64,000 nt of DNA from Heterobilharzia americana (lineage: Eukaryota > Platyhelminthes > Trematoda > Strigeidida > Schistosomatidae). The notes under the pieces are model-generated. The model saw only the letters and a program-made list of their open reading frames with translations. It was not told the origin of the DNA and did not search any database. The number at the start of each line of letters is the position of its first letter. Positions within the stretch are counted from its first letter, which is position 1. The position numbers and the translations under genes are program-made. Location of the stretch: NCBI GenBank assembly GCA_944470555.2, contig OX104132.1, positions 7,635,755-7,699,754 of the forward strand, read 5' to 3'. Of this stretch, positions 1 through 12,174 are shown in pieces.

Positions 1-638
1 GATAAAGTTGAGGTAAAGATCCAGTTGACTGCCATTCTATGCTCTGTTCATTGATGGTGATGCGTAGCGTATAGTTGCAATTTGATGCCCACATGATTTG
101 TTCCTTCTGAAGCCAGCCACCCAGCCAGCCTGTTTCGGTTGTAATTTTAGTCTCTCCAGGATGATACGGCTTAATATTTTGCTCGAGGTGGACAGGGGTG
201 TAGCATGATTCCTCGCCAGTTCTTGCAAAGACTTAGGTCTCCCTTGTTTGGGAGTTTGACAAGGTAGCCCTTCTTCCAGTCAGTAGGCAGGTACCTTTCC
301 TTCCAAACCTTCTGCATTAGTGGTGTGAGCATATGCGCTGTTGGCTCTGCGTCTGTTTTCACTGCTTCTGGCGGAATTCCATCTGGTCCTGCTGCTTTTC
401 TGGCTTTCAGTAACTTTATGGCATTCAGGACTTCTGCTTTTGTCAGAGGGAATGTGTTCACTGGTAGTTCTGTGTCTGGGCTTCTGGTGATATTTCTGGA
501 CGAGTTGCAGGTGGTAGTGTTGGCCGATTCAAGAGTTTTTTGAAGTGGTCAGCCCATCGTTTTCTTTGTTTCTCCTCTTTGGTAACTAATTTTCCTTCAC
601 TATGTTACGTTGGTTTCGTCTGCGTTAATCTCTGCACT
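1..638 (-). mobile_element. RTE-type LINE reverse transcriptase fragment (broken)
   Basis: Read on the minus strand, this is the N-terminal part of a non-LTR reverse transcriptase. About 461-171 carries the finger-region motifs KARKAAGPDGIPPEA and LPTDWKKGYLVKLP. About 228-37, after a frameshift, carries LSRIILERLK and a degraded QAGFRRNKSC-type motif. The frame is split and the endonuclease and the catalytic YADD motif are absent, so it is dead debris. It lies just outside the palindrome and reads in the same direction as the truncated PAPS synthase copy next to it. The RTE assignment is from motif memory; the reverse transcriptase identity is firm, the clade less so. Confidence 0.8.
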
Positions 639-712
639 CCTAAATTGAGATGCCCGAAGTAGGGTTCGGACTAATGACGCACCGGTTGACAGTCACTATC
701 CTAAGTTAGTGA
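639..712. repeat. 74 bp repeat copy abutting the outer palindrome breakpoint
   Basis: This block matches 1085-1158 over its whole 74 bp with about six mismatches; the shared block ends with CCTAAGTTAGTGA. Its last base (712) is the last base before the left arm begins. It looks like part of a dispersed repeat, probably SINE-derived. Confidence 0.75.
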
Positions 713-914
713 CAGTGTTTAGTATTAAATCAGGATTAGTTGGATTTTCATAGACTGCAGATACACCAGTGAAATTTTTGATTTCACCAGCTCGAGCTAG
801 TTTATAAAGTCCTTTCGCATCACGTTTTTCGCATACTTCCAATGGAGTTGCTAGGTAAACTTCGAAAAATGGCAATTTGTATTGTGCATGTAGTGTACGA
901 GCGGAATTTCGATC
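696..914 (-). CDS. Inverted PAPS synthase copy, third coding exon, truncated
   Basis: This is the mirror of the exon at 43811-44068, cut by the outer breakpoint at 713. It starts after the acceptor TTATATTCAG and keeps residues 114-180 of the kinase domain, including the lid motif [10 protein letters not shown]. Past the breakpoint the frame reads five foreign codons (VTNLG) and then TAG at 698-696. Lost are the last 19 residues of the parental exon, which cover the final helix of the APS kinase fold in this family, and all of ATP sulfurylase. Joined with 7165-6930 and 14581-14479, the copy would encode 185 residues with no internal stop. Whether it is transcribed is unknown, and I see no AATAAA on this strand between here and position 1. 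It may be a pseudogene or a new monofunctional kinase. Confidence 0.8.
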   Translation of the reverse strand, partial: DRNSARTLHAQYKLPFFEVYLATPLEVCEKRDAKGLYKLARAGEIKNFTGVSAVYENPTNPDLILNTVTNLG

Positions 915-1084
915 CTGAATATAAGTAAAATTTAAAAGGATGCGATAAGGAACCAATTTATTGATTTTTATGTGTAACTTTATCGACCACTAACAACTCA
1001 TAGTTTGACATACATACCCCGAACAAGATATGAGCATTTAGCTATGATTCATATAGTATAAAACCTCATGATATTGTCTGAAGG

Positions 1085-1158
1085 CCTAAATTGAAATACC
1101 CGAAGTGAAGTTCGGACTAATGACCCACCGGTTGACAGTCACTATCCTAAGTTAGTGA
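1085..1158. repeat. 74 bp repeat, left-arm copy
   Basis: This block matches 639-712, outside the palindrome, with about six mismatches, and is mirrored at 43567-43640. Beyond it the two copies diverge (GTCATATTC here, palindrome sequence there). Confidence 0.75.
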
Positions 1159-1874
1159 GTCATATTCAAGTGGAGGGGAACACTCAAAACATGAGCAGAA
1201 AAATTTTAAGATACTTCATGTACAACCACTGGTTAGAATGCATCCACCGACAGTTTGATGTAGACAGGGTGTGTGAGATAATAATTCTCCTCCGATGAAT
1301 AACATCTGCTTACACCACAAGTCATTTTAATTGTCTTGAAGGATAATCAGCTAGTTAGCTCCATTTAAAATCACTTTGAACTACTGTAACTAGAAACAAG
1401 CGGTCCCATCATGCCAATTGACACAGATAATGAATCAAGCAGTGGCGAAAATATTACCAACTATTGAGACTAGTAGTTTACTTTCACGAAGCCAAATACA
1501 ACAGTAGTCCATAAATCTACTGTTTAAATTCAGGGGAAAACAAACTACAACTGGGCGTCATACAAATGAAACTTCATTAATTAAAGCTGCCACATAAAGG
1601 TAGGCGAACAATACAACTTTTCGCCAGAACCCGCTCTAGTTTGTCTGCATAAAGTCTATCCTTAAGAAATCATCGCACAGATACACTGTGAGTGTACATA
1701 TTATCTTCGATAACACACATTGTACATAAGTTGATGTTCGCCACGTGCACACCACTTAACCCGATTTTAGCCAACTTCCTTCTCGCCAAACTTGAAAACG
1801 GAAAGTTGGAAGCTGTCAACAGTGGAGTGAAACAGGTATATTTTACCGTTATACTGATGGCATATTCATTATTC

Positions 1875-2064
1875 ATGACCAGTTTCAAAATCGAAATGTA
1901 CTCAGCAAACACTGTGCACATTAATGTAGTAGGTAATTGGCCTGACGGCTAATGATACTTACCGCATGTCTGCTTCAGCCCTGGTAAATGAGCGAAGTTC
2001 AAACCCGTCATCTATTGGTCGAAAGTCAACTCCCTAAACTAATGAGCCACAGCTCCACAATCAT
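1875..2064 (-). repeat. SINE of the GTGGCTCATTAG type, left arm
   Basis: On the minus strand AGCTGTGGCTCATTAGTTTA and GACGGGTTTGAACTTCG form a tRNA-like A/B box pair, followed by a tail with GTGCACAGTGTTTGCTGAGT. The base difference at 1899 between the arms lies in this tail. Confidence 0.7.
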
Positions 2065-4261
2065 GTACACCCTTCACTTTATGTCACTTGTGACGAAGAT
2101 TATGCGAATAAACTTGGTTTTCTGAATATTTTATTGAGCAGAAAAGAAAATTGTTCACTCAGTGGAATTATGTATAGAAATATCACATCTATACATTCGT
2201 AATCACATATTCCGTACATGTTCCATATAAAAGAGACCCAACTGATGGCTTACAAATAGGATTTAATATGTAATCAGTTATAATAAACATCTGTCCACAG
2301 CTCACTGGTTGAAATTGGCTTCCTCAACAGGTTTATAAAAAGGCGAGAGAGGGAGAATATTTGAGTCGTTTAGCCTTCAGAAGAAACTGCTATACACATG
2401 AAACTGGAATTCAGTGGATATGTAGCTACCAACAAATTTGTACATAAAAGACTATGTGGAGCCACTAAGAGGCGTTTTGCACTCTTCAAGTATTTATTTT
2501 ACCAAGTTTTACCGTTTCTATGTCTATTTACAAGTTAAACTGCTTCTAGGAGCTTATCGCTGGGCAACTTAAGAACCATATTTTTGAACATTTACCTTTA
2601 TAGATAAGGCGAATCCATTTAGGTATGTCAGTCCCATACAATCAAATCTTTCCAATAGTATTCGGACATAAAGGAAGTTTAGAGAATTTTAATGAATAAA
2701 AACACCATTCTGTGTAGAAGAATCTTTTACATAGCCTATCTCTCATTTGACCAAAGAAAAGTTAATAAACAGTTTTACCCATAAAGTTTTTTGATCCCCG
2801 TCAGATTATAAAACCCCTTTTATTTACCTACCAAATTAGTTAGTAGATCTCTTAGCAACCCACTTCATTCTTTGATATAAAGCAATTTTTCTGTTCAAGG
2901 TTTTGGTTCACTTCACCTATTACAGTCTTTGCATTCTAACGCAATTTCCCTACTTCTTATCACCATTATGACTGCTTTTTGTAATAGAGAACCAAACAAC
3001 AAGGAATCTTCCAAGAGAGAATTAAGGAATGGGAATTTCACGAACTACGCATACTGGTCACCTTTTATAATTTTGACCAAATAACTAGTGTCTATTGATC
3101 AAGATTGCATTTAACCACAAAAAGAGAAAATTTGACCTTGTAACTATCTATGAAAAGGAGCTTCTTCACTTAGATCATTAGGTAGGTTCTCAAAACGCGG
3201 TATATATATGCCCACTGAACCAGTGAGCAGACGACTTCGAATAGCCACATAATAAACCTGATTAAAGATTTCACTCTCAAATATGAAACTTACAATAACT
3301 ACATAAGACAGAAGTAGATCCTTCATGTAGGGTACAGAAATTTGTGGTGAAAAGTCAACTGTGGAAATACAATCACATGAATCTCTTCGACTGTTGCGGC
3401 CATAGGGACATTGGTGAGTAAGGAAGGAGTTAACATGAAGAGAACACCTGCTTTCCTTTCGAATGTTCCCACTATCAAAACAGTGCATCAGTTCAAATGT
3501 AGCTTTCAAGATCCAATTACAGAATCACTCCTCAGAGAATTCTGCTAGTCGCTGGGTGAACTTATATACTGATGACCTACATAATGTAATAATACTGTAC
3601 AGAGGAATGTTGGCTTTGTTTTACCTGAGTAAAGCATGTGTGCGTATGCAAAATAATACTTGGTTGGCTCGTTATTCAATCAATTTCCTCTCTGACGATG
3701 ATGGGTAGATATATGGATAAACCCTAACTGAGTTAGCCGCAACTTTTCCCTACAATACTTGTACACTATGCAAACAGTAATCTATCATAAATTTACTTTC
3801 GCTCGCAATGGCCATTGCAAAACTACTGAGTGGTGTCCAAGAACTTAGTTTTCGACTAGTCTTGAGCATCAACTGGAATTTGAACAAACTTTAGCTGTTC
3901 GTATAACATGATTTCCAATTGCAAATGTATAGTAAGATCGGAAAATTGCATAACCTTGAAACATAAGACATTTGCCTAAATGATATGCAGACAATATCGC
4001 ACTTTATCATTGATGTAGTTATTAAACTTGTAGGCGTTTGGTGTTGTTTTGAGAAGAGGTTTACCAGGAAATTAGGAATTTCAACCTACAAATCACAGAT
4101 AAATTCGATAAAATATGAGATGTATTAACTTTGGATGGAAGTAATTCTAGTAATATTTGAAAATTTTAGCTATAATTTACATTTTAAATGTTTTTTACAA
4201 CTCTATAGACAGACATTACTTAAAGGAATAGAACCTTGTCTCTATTCATGCTGTATACAAT

Positions 4262-4400
4262 GAAATATACCCATTGTGTGACGGCTAATGATTCTAACTG
4301 ACTACTCAAACCATTGTAGGTGGAGCGGTATTCCAAACTGTCAGCCATTGGTTCAACATCAACTGCCTGTGTGAGCAGCAAACTCTCTAAACAGTACCCA
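4262..4400 (-). repeat. SINE of the GTGGCTCATTAG type, worn, left arm
   Basis: It shares the central block around ATCATTAGCCGTCACACAAT (minus strand) with the other copies. The tRNA-like head is degraded. Confidence 0.55.
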
Positions 4401-4479
4401 AACGACTACTGAGATAACCAGTTACGTTTCTTTACACTTCAAAAGGAAACTACCTTCCCAGACGAAACAGAGACATCTA

Positions 4480-5310
4480 ATTGGTTGTTTCAATCGTTGA
4501 TAAGGCTGGGTAGGTTGACTACGAAAGGTCCGTTCGAAGTCTGTAAACTTGCATCATCTGTGGCATCGACCGGCAAGGTATCGCACCATCTAGCAAAGGA
4601 CGAGTATATTGCGCTGCAGTTAATTTTGTCCTGTCGTATGGCTGTGGAACATGACCGTTAAAAGTGGAAGACATGAAACAGTTACAAGGTTTTGATCACA
4701 GATGTCTTCGCTGTATTGCCTACGTTTAGTGGAATCACCGTGTGAGCAATGTTGAGGTCAGACAAAGGGTACAAGGCGAGACAGGAAAGTCGATTGGTGA
4801 GGTTGTGAACCTTAGTTAACTGAGATAGCTTGGAAATGCCGTGCGTATGCCAAGCCACTGCCTATCTCAACATGCAACGCCTGGGAGAAAATGGATTGGG
4901 TTGGAAGAGGGTTTAAGGTGGCTAGACCAAGATATGGCAATATTCCGGGAAGTCCCTGATTACTGGTCTCAACCGTGCGGAAAGATGTAGACTACATGAT
5001 TGGCTGGAGTCCTTGACACAATAGGATCAATGGTTGAGGATTCTTGGTAAAATGGTTGAAAATCAGTATTAATGGAGCAGATGTATTCACTATTTAACGT
5101 CTTTTAAGGCTTGAATATTAGCATCAACCTTCATCTTCAAATTTTTTATTCCCTTATACGACGTTATCTACTTCGATATCAGTCGTTCTGTATCCACTTG
5201 TTCTTTGTGCGGTAAATTGAACCGATTGACTTGTGCGCGAGGTTCTGCATTGATTCTGTCTTCCTACGTAGGCTTTAGAGTCATCCTATAAACGATTTAT
5301 ACGCGATTTC
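4480..5310 (+). mobile_element. RTE-type LINE C-terminal fragment and 3' UTR, left arm
   Basis: Degraded coding sequence for the LINE region after the reverse transcriptase (compare LLYGCETW, RVSNVEVR, LRWLGHVLRMP in better copies) runs to about 5050. A 3' untranslated part with the GTCTACTTCGATATCA-type block shared by many copies in this window follows. Many stops are present. Confidence 0.7.
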
Positions 5311-5753
5311 AATGGTTTACTTGATGAAATAAAAATGCTGTCCCATTCAGAGACAATTCTGGGCCTCAGGTTAACAAGCCTGTTTAAACACTTGATTACT
5401 GTGAGATGATCTGTCCTGCTCAAACTTATGAAACAATTAGTTATTTCTGTTAATTTAGACAAGACAATAACAAAATGTTATTATTGCCAATCGTATAATG
5501 CGACTTCACAACACGCAGACGTTTTTACTTCTCTTAGGTATTTTGTACGACAGCCTGACTAAATATTTAGAAGGTTGAGCTGAAGATCAACCTAAACATT
5601 AAAATCAATATAGCAAGAGCTTAAATGAATACGTGAATAGAAAACCTACCGTTAGACAAGTCAAATTTTAAAGTGGACGACAACAGAAGTAAAAACCTGG
5701 CTATCGACCATCTGGAAAGAAGAAAGTGAAATAGGTGTAGTTATTATGTTGCC

Positions 5754-5815
5754 TGCATCCAGCTGAACAGTCTCAAATAGGACGAAACATGCGTCGTGGA
5801 TTCCACTGTTAGACA
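5754..5815 (+). repeat. Hammerhead-type SINE relic, left arm
   Basis: It contains ATCCAGCTGAACAGTCTCAA, then TAGGACGAAACATGCGTC and GTGGATTCC. This is the schistosome SM-alpha hammerhead layout with stem II and GAAA kept, but CTGATGA is changed to CTGAACA, so cleavage is not expected. Confidence 0.75.
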
Positions 5816-5984
5816 CTATATATCATTAGCTATAGCAATTACTGGAAGAAATATCTATTGACGATGAGATTCTTGATAGTATCAAACTAATTATATTACA
5901 ACTTATGAAGTCACATCAAAGTGCAAAAATACACAGACCCGACAACTCTACCCGACTAGTTTCAGACAGACAACAGACAAAAAA

Positions 5985-6240
5985 TAAATGTAGAACCTCG
6001 AAGAGAACTGCATCGCTTCAAGTTGCCCCACCTCACAGTAGTGGATGGGAAAGATTGATTTCAAAGTAGACAAAGGTGTATGGGAGGAGAGACCATTTAA
6101 AAATCAAATGTTAGTCAAAACATCCAAGCCTTAGATGTCAAAGAGTGAATACATCTACGCCATTGTGACTGATTTTTAGTCATTTCACCAAGAGTCCTCG
6201 AACCACTGACTCCTATCGTTTTGGGGACCCCAGCATAAAT
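5985..6240 (-). mobile_element. RTE-type LINE 3' end, left arm
   Basis: This is a 3' untranslated fragment of the same family as 4480-5310 in opposite orientation, identified by the shared block around GTCTACTTTGAAATCA (minus strand). There is no coding part. Confidence 0.65.
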
Positions 6241-6929
6241 CTCCGTATGCATACATGAAGTCTAATCACTATATATGACATACAATGAGGTGAGTATAGA
6301 GTACAGCAGATATAATCATGAAACATTAATGCTGAAGATCAATGACACAAAACCACAGACATTCTCTTATATGCTCCAATGAATGTTTATTTAGGAGTGA
6401 AGAAAATACTGAGTTAACTAGGGGTATACAGTTGTCAGCGAAAAATTACATAGAAGTATGTGTTACACATCCCAAGTCATAATTCATTCGAATGTAACAT
6501 GACGATTCGAGTGGACTTAGGCTGCAAGAAGCTACAAGCGTCATGCGTAATGGGTCCCTTGGCTGAAATTCTGAGGATATTAACATGACTCAAAATCGGT
6601 TGTAATGATGTGGGCAAATCCCCTTTGCAACTTTTCCCACATATTTATTAATTTGAAAATACTATTCATCATAAAATGACATCGATTAGAGAACCACTGA
6701 AAACCTGGAAGCACTGAACAATTGTTTCATCCATTCAGTCATTAGGCTGAGTTGTTTACAAACCACCCTTTACGTGCTTTATCAATTCACTTTTCAGTGT
6801 CACATCATCAATGATAATAATAGCCCAGTTGAGTTATTTTTTTATTCTGTTTTTCTTTGGCGCGGAGAGCCAAAAATATAGAAAACCTGATTACCGAAGT
6901 TCTTTTTTATAGAAAAAGCAAAGACTTAC

Positions 6930-7165
6930 GCTTGCAAATGGACTGATGAAACTGGTCAAACAAATGTTATTGGCATCGGCGAATAATTTGGCCACCTCAC
7001 TAATTCGCCGAATATTTTCCACACGATCTTCATCACTGAATCCCAAGTTTTTATTCAAACCAGTACGAATATTATCACCATCTAACACATAGGCTGATAT
7101 GCCTTGATTGACTAAATATTTTTCTAAAGCGAATGCCAGTGTGGTTTTACCAGCTCCACTGAGAC
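6930..7165 (-). CDS. Inverted PAPS synthase copy, second coding exon (APS kinase core)
   Basis: This is an identical mirror of 37560-37795. It encodes the P-loop (GLSGAGKTT), the DGDN motif and the FISPF segment of APS kinase, with the splice acceptor (TATTTCCAG) and donor (GTAAGT) intact. The frame is open throughout, so this copy has not decayed. It is transcribed, if at all, leftward, away from the parental copy. Confidence 0.9.
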
Positions 7166-8635
7166 CTGGAAATAATACACATAAGGTGGATTTAAAGTGT
7201 GAGCTGAAGTGAAACACAACTGAACAATTTACTGGATGATACAGATGGTTTAAAAACCATTTACGTCTAACATTATTACTTATAAGCAAATTAATATAAT
7301 GACAGTGCAACACCACGGTAAATTAGATTAGCTGATTCAACCGTAGTTGGTAAACTGATCTTCCTATCCACAAATGATGAGTCATGCTAGAAAGAAACCC
7401 AAGTTTCTACGGAAGTCGAGTAAAATATATTGAATGATCAAGGTAAAATTAATCTCTGGTTGGCAGTTAGACTTCATAGGTGAGTTAGCAAACTGTCAGA
7501 CAGATAGTCTAGCTTGGTTTAAATCCTGCCACGACCTAAATTTCCTACGAATTGATATCATCATGTAGTTTGAGGTTTATGAAGATTTGACTTCATGGGA
7601 GTATTTACCAGGCACTGACATTAGTTTCAAAACTACTGAAGTCCTGGAGGCACAGGACAGCTGTTTCGTCTTAGTACGAAGCTCCTTAGCAGCGTGCATG
7701 CATAACCCCGCCCAGACAAAGATGCTTCAGTCACAGACGTTACCACAGTAGAAAACGGGACGTAAAATCCAGAGAGTGAAAATATTAGGAATAAAGAATC
7801 TTGCGACAAATTCAGGGCAAAACATTCCGATAAAGTCATCAGGTTGTTCAGAAACTCATGATTTTAAACAGCTTCAGTTCGTCGACACAATGGCACAACA
7901 ATCAAAAGAAACTACTAATGGCAAACCACTTCATCAAGGCCAGAGATAGAATCAATCACAGAGAAATACTGACAGCTAACTTCATATCGAAGTAAGTGCT
8001 GATGATGCTCCCTAGAAAGACAATGAAAGCTTCACGATTAAACCATTCAGCTCAGAGAACCCAACACAGCTAAGATTATGCACTTGAGGTACAGATATTA
8101 TCCACCACAAAACACTTAAAAACAGGATAAAACTTGTTATATGCATACTACCACACCTCTTAACTGTTTTGCAATATGAAACTGGTAGGAACTGTCAGTT
8201 ATGCAGTCTAAGAATAGTGAACTATCCTGTTTAGGTGCATTCACAGATATATTCCCTCAAAATTACAACTACGAATGTTTTATCGATCATATAAAGATAC
8301 AACACGAGTGACGCTTGGTAGAATTCCTGCAGTATACTGATGAAATGACTTGAAGAGAGAATTATCAGTGAAAACCTTTGTCGTAATTCCTTTGAAGCAT
8401 GTCGCTGTAACACACTTCAAAATCTATCCCACCTAAACATTTTCTGCTGGGTAAACAGAAAGTTTGTCTTCCACAGTACAAATAACAGAGAATTAAATTT
8501 ACTTTGAAATCCCACAGTTTTGGATGATGTAGGTGTAATAATAGGAAAGAGATAATAGTCACATAGTATTAAGAATCCTACGTAATATCTGAGGTGCCTT
8601 CCTTATTTGGTGTTGAATCCTCTCTTAACAGTGGT

Positions 8636-8822
8636 GCCAATATTAGTAATATTAACATTATTACATCTTCTATTAACACTGGTGTTACTAAGGAATTTAT
8701 CCATGAATATTAGTATTAGTGTTGGTACTACTAGTGTTAGTAACACAGGCGTTTATAACTGTAGTAGTATTAGTAGTGATGATAATAATAATGATGATAG
8801 TAATAATAATGGTGACAACACT
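8636..8822. repeat. TTAGTA/ATAATG-rich simple repeat, left arm
   Basis: This is a run of imperfect ATTAGT and AATAATGAT units next to the Penelope-like remnant. Despite being microsatellite-like, it is the same length as its mirror at 35903-36089. Confidence 0.8.
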
Positions 8823-9130
8823 GTGAAGAGGGGATTCCAAACTTCTACAGTATGGGCTAACAAGGAAGATATCTCAAAGACATTACGTACGATTCTCAAT
8901 AAGGTTGAGATTAGACCGGCATTTAAACCGACAAACACTTAGAAGTAAGCTCTGCAGGTTAAAAGATCCTATTGATCGCACTCAGCGGGATAATTTAGTT
9001 TAATAAAACCCTTGCAGTGATTGTGAGGTCAAAGTAGTCGACCAGAGTAAATTAGGCCATTCGTGCACAACAGCTTGGTTAAATCAAGATTCGAATGCTC
9101 TAATAAAGTAAGGAATCTAGAGAAAAGTTC
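8823..9130 (+). mobile_element. Possible Penelope-like element remnant, left arm
   Basis: The frame reads VWANKEDISKTLRTIL, then PAFKPTNTLRSKLCRLKDPI. This resembles the region between reverse transcriptase and GIY-YIG endonuclease in Penelope-like elements, where R-P/T-N-TLR...LKDP is typical. The copy soon meets stops. The assignment is from motif memory. Confidence 0.5.
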
Positions 9131-9559
9131 AGCTATCGCTATACATGCGATTACACATGGTTATGTTGTTTATAAGATCTTCTTACATAAACTATCAGAT
9201 ATAGCAGTCCATTAGGAAGCGCAACCATTTGCTTTGATTTTTACAGAGAAATATCGTCCTTCTGCTGCAAGTTCATAAGACAACTAAAATAAGAAGTGAG
9301 AGACTCTACACTACACAAAGACATCTATGCTTTCTGTTCAGCTGTAAATGACAATGTCCTGTCTCTATTTCTTTGCGTATTTCTACCACATAACTTTTAA
9401 AGACTGTTGAACGAACGAATCCACTCAGCAACCATGTGCGCGTTCATACAACAGATGATGAGCCACACTTATTGCGTCCGGGCTAATGATACGATTTAGC
9501 TGCCTAGACCCTCATAAGTAAAGTGAGCCTCGAACAAGCCTATTATTACAATGATGGCT

Positions 9560-9705
9560 TCCGTATCTCAGATGCCTAGTGATCAACGCTCTGGATTCTG
9601 AAGCAATGGATAATACGTTCGAGCCCCACTGCGGATACCACCTCTCATTTGGGTCAAGTATATCCAGCTGACAAGTCCCAAATATGACGAAACGCGTCAA
9701 TAATC
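9560..9705 (+). repeat. Hammerhead-type SINE with tRNA-like part, left arm
   Basis: A tRNA-like B-box region (ACGTTCGAGCCCC) is followed about 50 bp later by ATCCAGCTGACAAGTCCCAA and GACGAAACGCGTC. The core reads CTGACAA instead of CTGANGA, and the 3' strand of stem I is lost. Confidence 0.75.
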
Positions 9706-10011
9706 TTATGATTAACATTATTATCACAAAGTGTAGTAGTCAACAGCCAATTTATCAAAATCACAAACGTGTTGTTGCTGGTTAAACTGAGCAACTAACA
9801 ATAAGGTCATCCTAGAGATTTAAATTAAGTAATATTATGCAGGACTAAACTTTCGGTTACATTCTGTTCACGTATGCATGCACTGAACATATAAAATGTT
9901 GCGCTTTTCAACAATTTATGAAACCAACTGAAAACATATACTGTTTGTTTCTCTGTATGTATTAAAAAGTAATCCCACCTTAGATGAAATGTAACTAGAG
10001 TAAAAATAAAA

Positions 10012-10402
10012 ATGAAATCCCCATAAATTTCAAACTGCATTACCATATAGTGCTCAATAGTGACATGCTTTGACATGAATATCCTGAAGCCGTGACCTGT
10101 GGGGTCGACTAATTGGAAGGGAAGCGAATGTCAACTGAAGGCCTTGGGTGATAGTCACGCTATATCGTGGATTGACAGAAGTTGGAAACCGTGAAACACT
10201 GAACTCCGACCCAGTGACTGAATGGTTAACACGTTCGCCGTGAAACCTGAAGGTCCTGAGTCCAATCCCTAGCCCGGTCGTGGGTGAGTACCGCTGGGGT
10301 GTCCTGTATCAGGACGAGAGAGCTGTTCAGTGCTCACAGGTTCTCAATGGTACTCTAAATGATGTCAGTCCGTGATGAATACTACCTCAAAATTAAAATC
10401 CC
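10012..10402 (+). repeat. Long tRNA-like SINE, left arm
   Basis: It contains GAATGGTTAACACGTTCGCC and CTGAAGGTCCTGAGTCCAAT, an A-box and B-box pair of a tRNA-derived SINE. This is followed by a tail with GAACAGCTCTC-type (minus) and GATGTCAGTCCGTGATGAAT blocks that recur in other copies (44178, 49900, 55490). Confidence 0.75.
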
Positions 10403-10683
10403 CTTTGATCTCAGAATACATTACTTATGAAACTAACCAGTTTTCAGGTTGAATCAGATGTCGACAGATATGAACTCAACGCCTATTAGTTAAAACTCAA
10501 GTGCTTAAACCAATAAACTAAATGTCTGCACTTGTATACTGAATATGGTGTAAACAGTTCACAGTCAATATGGTGATCTGCTTGAACCATGGGTTACCAA
10601 AAACTTTTCGCCGAATGTAATACATCCAACTGCTCCCTTTCAAATTGTTTTAATCTCTAAAAATATTGTCTTCAAATCATATC

Positions 10684-10751
10684 ATGTAAGGATTCGAAGC
10701 AGAGACCTTTTGGTTTGGGACCCAGCGCTCTGCCAACTGGGATACGAGACC
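10684..10751 (-). pseudogene. tRNA-like pseudogene, left arm
   Basis: On the minus strand GTATCCCAGTTGGCAGAGCG (A-box region), CTGGGTCCCAAACCAAAAGG (anticodon arm region) and TCTGCTTCGAATCCT (B box) follow each other at tRNA spacing over about 68 bp. The acceptor stem does not pair well, so it is a tRNA-derived relic rather than a gene. I do not assign an anticodon. Confidence 0.6.
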
Positions 10752-11344
10752 TATGAGTTTTACCCGGATGCGTAACTTTCCGCTCATGATAATTTGTTGA
10801 TAGAACGCCCAGGCCTATAACTTAGAGGTCACCGGATCATATCCTACCAGGGGGCAGATTTTAATTTCACTTTCAATTATAACATAGTATCAATAATGCC
10901 AAAGATAATAAATAAAGAAAAAACAACAGTTGAACTAGATGACAATGAACTTTTAGACGCACACCAATACATCATATCACTCACTACTCCTGAAATACTT
11001 ATCTTGAGTTGCAGATTTTCGTATCGGTTGAATGAATCATGGCTACTAGTAAACTTAAACATGCTTCTCTATTCATTGCCTCCTTCAAACTAGACGATAA
11101 CGTAACAACAGTTAGTCATGAAATCTTATTGTCTAACAATACTCTTATTATCAACATTACTGAGAAGCTATAATTATTTCACTTAACAATACTGTACACG
11201 CTGAAAATCTAATACTGTATGAAAAAACCTATCACCTGGAAAAAAAAGTGATTATTGTTTCGTTTTGCTCTTGTTTTAGAAAAAACATTGTGATATATGG
11301 CAACTTTCCACTCTCGAATTGAAAGCTGAAATGTTCCCAACAAC

Positions 11345-11510
11345 TTTGTGCACATTAGTGCAGTAGCCAGTGAGACATACCTATGGTTTGAGAGCCAATA
11401 ATACCACCTACCTGGTTGCCCAAACCTTGATAGGTGGAGCGGGACTTGAACCCAAGACTAATTGGTCGAAAGTCATCTCCATAAATCAGTTAGCCACAAC
11501 TCCATGCTTT
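11345..11510 (-). repeat. SINE of the GTGGCTCATTAG type, left arm
   Basis: On the minus strand GAGTTGTGGCTAACTGATTT and TTGGGTTCAAGTCCCGCTCC form the tRNA-like head. The tail reads GCACTAATGTGCACAAAGTT. Confidence 0.7.
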
Positions 11511-11787
11511 GTAATCTACATGTTACAGTATTTACAGTCGAGTAGAAATAGTAATGACCACTTGTCTGCCTACTAATATTAATGTTATTACTATGAGTAG
11601 TATTGATAGTAATAGAGTAATGGTATTCTTTGGTGATAGGAGTATCTGCGATTTTAATTCAACTTTGTTGGCATACTAATATAATGTGATGAAACGTAAA
11701 CCCGAGTTGAGGCAGGACTTGAAAAGGTGGTGGCCTCCAAGTTATCGCCTCGGTGATCTACCAATTCAGCTAGGAGACCAAGATGCT

Positions 11788-11850
11788 GACGTAGCTTAGC
11801 TGCTAAACCACGAGGCTGATAACCTGAAGGTCACTGTTTCGAATTATCCT
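11788..11850 (+). pseudogene. tRNA-like pseudogene (isoleucine-like), left arm
   Basis: GTAGCTTAGCTGCTAAACCA, GCTGATAACCTGAAGGTCAC and GTTTCGAATTATCC resemble the D arm, anticodon arm and T arm of an isoleucine tRNA. The acceptor stem is not intact. Confidence 0.55.
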
Positions 11851-12174
11851 AAGACTCAGGCTTTCACTTCGCCTTCAATCAACATAATGTCTTGTGTGTA
11901 AAGACAATTATGCAAACTCCTGAGATAAATTGTGTTAAAACTCAAAAAACATATTCATTTGAATTTTCGTATGTCAAGTGTTTGAATTGTCCTTATAAGT
12001 TTTATACGCTAAATGTGTGATTGTCAATATCACGCTATTTACATGTCACGATTGTCCAACTTCTAATAATTAAGCTGATAATGTGACCTTAAAGCTAAGT
12101 GACATAACATGATTATCAAATCGGGTGAACAATGAGAACCGAATAATACAGTTTCTTATCAGTATTGCATAAGA

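Noticed and set aside
3144..3509. 121-codon minus-strand open frame, mirrored at 41216-41581
   Set aside because: It lies inside an intron, resembles no family and contains a run that reads as ordinary AT-rich DNA. The gene joins in phase without it.
8607..8942. 111-codon frame with poly-Asn/Asp/Ser
   Set aside because: The first half is the translated simple repeat, and the second half is the Penelope-like fragment listed separately.
10684..11850. Functional tRNA genes
   Set aside because: A- and B-box regions are recognisable, but the acceptor stems do not pair and the sequences sit in SINE-like surroundings.
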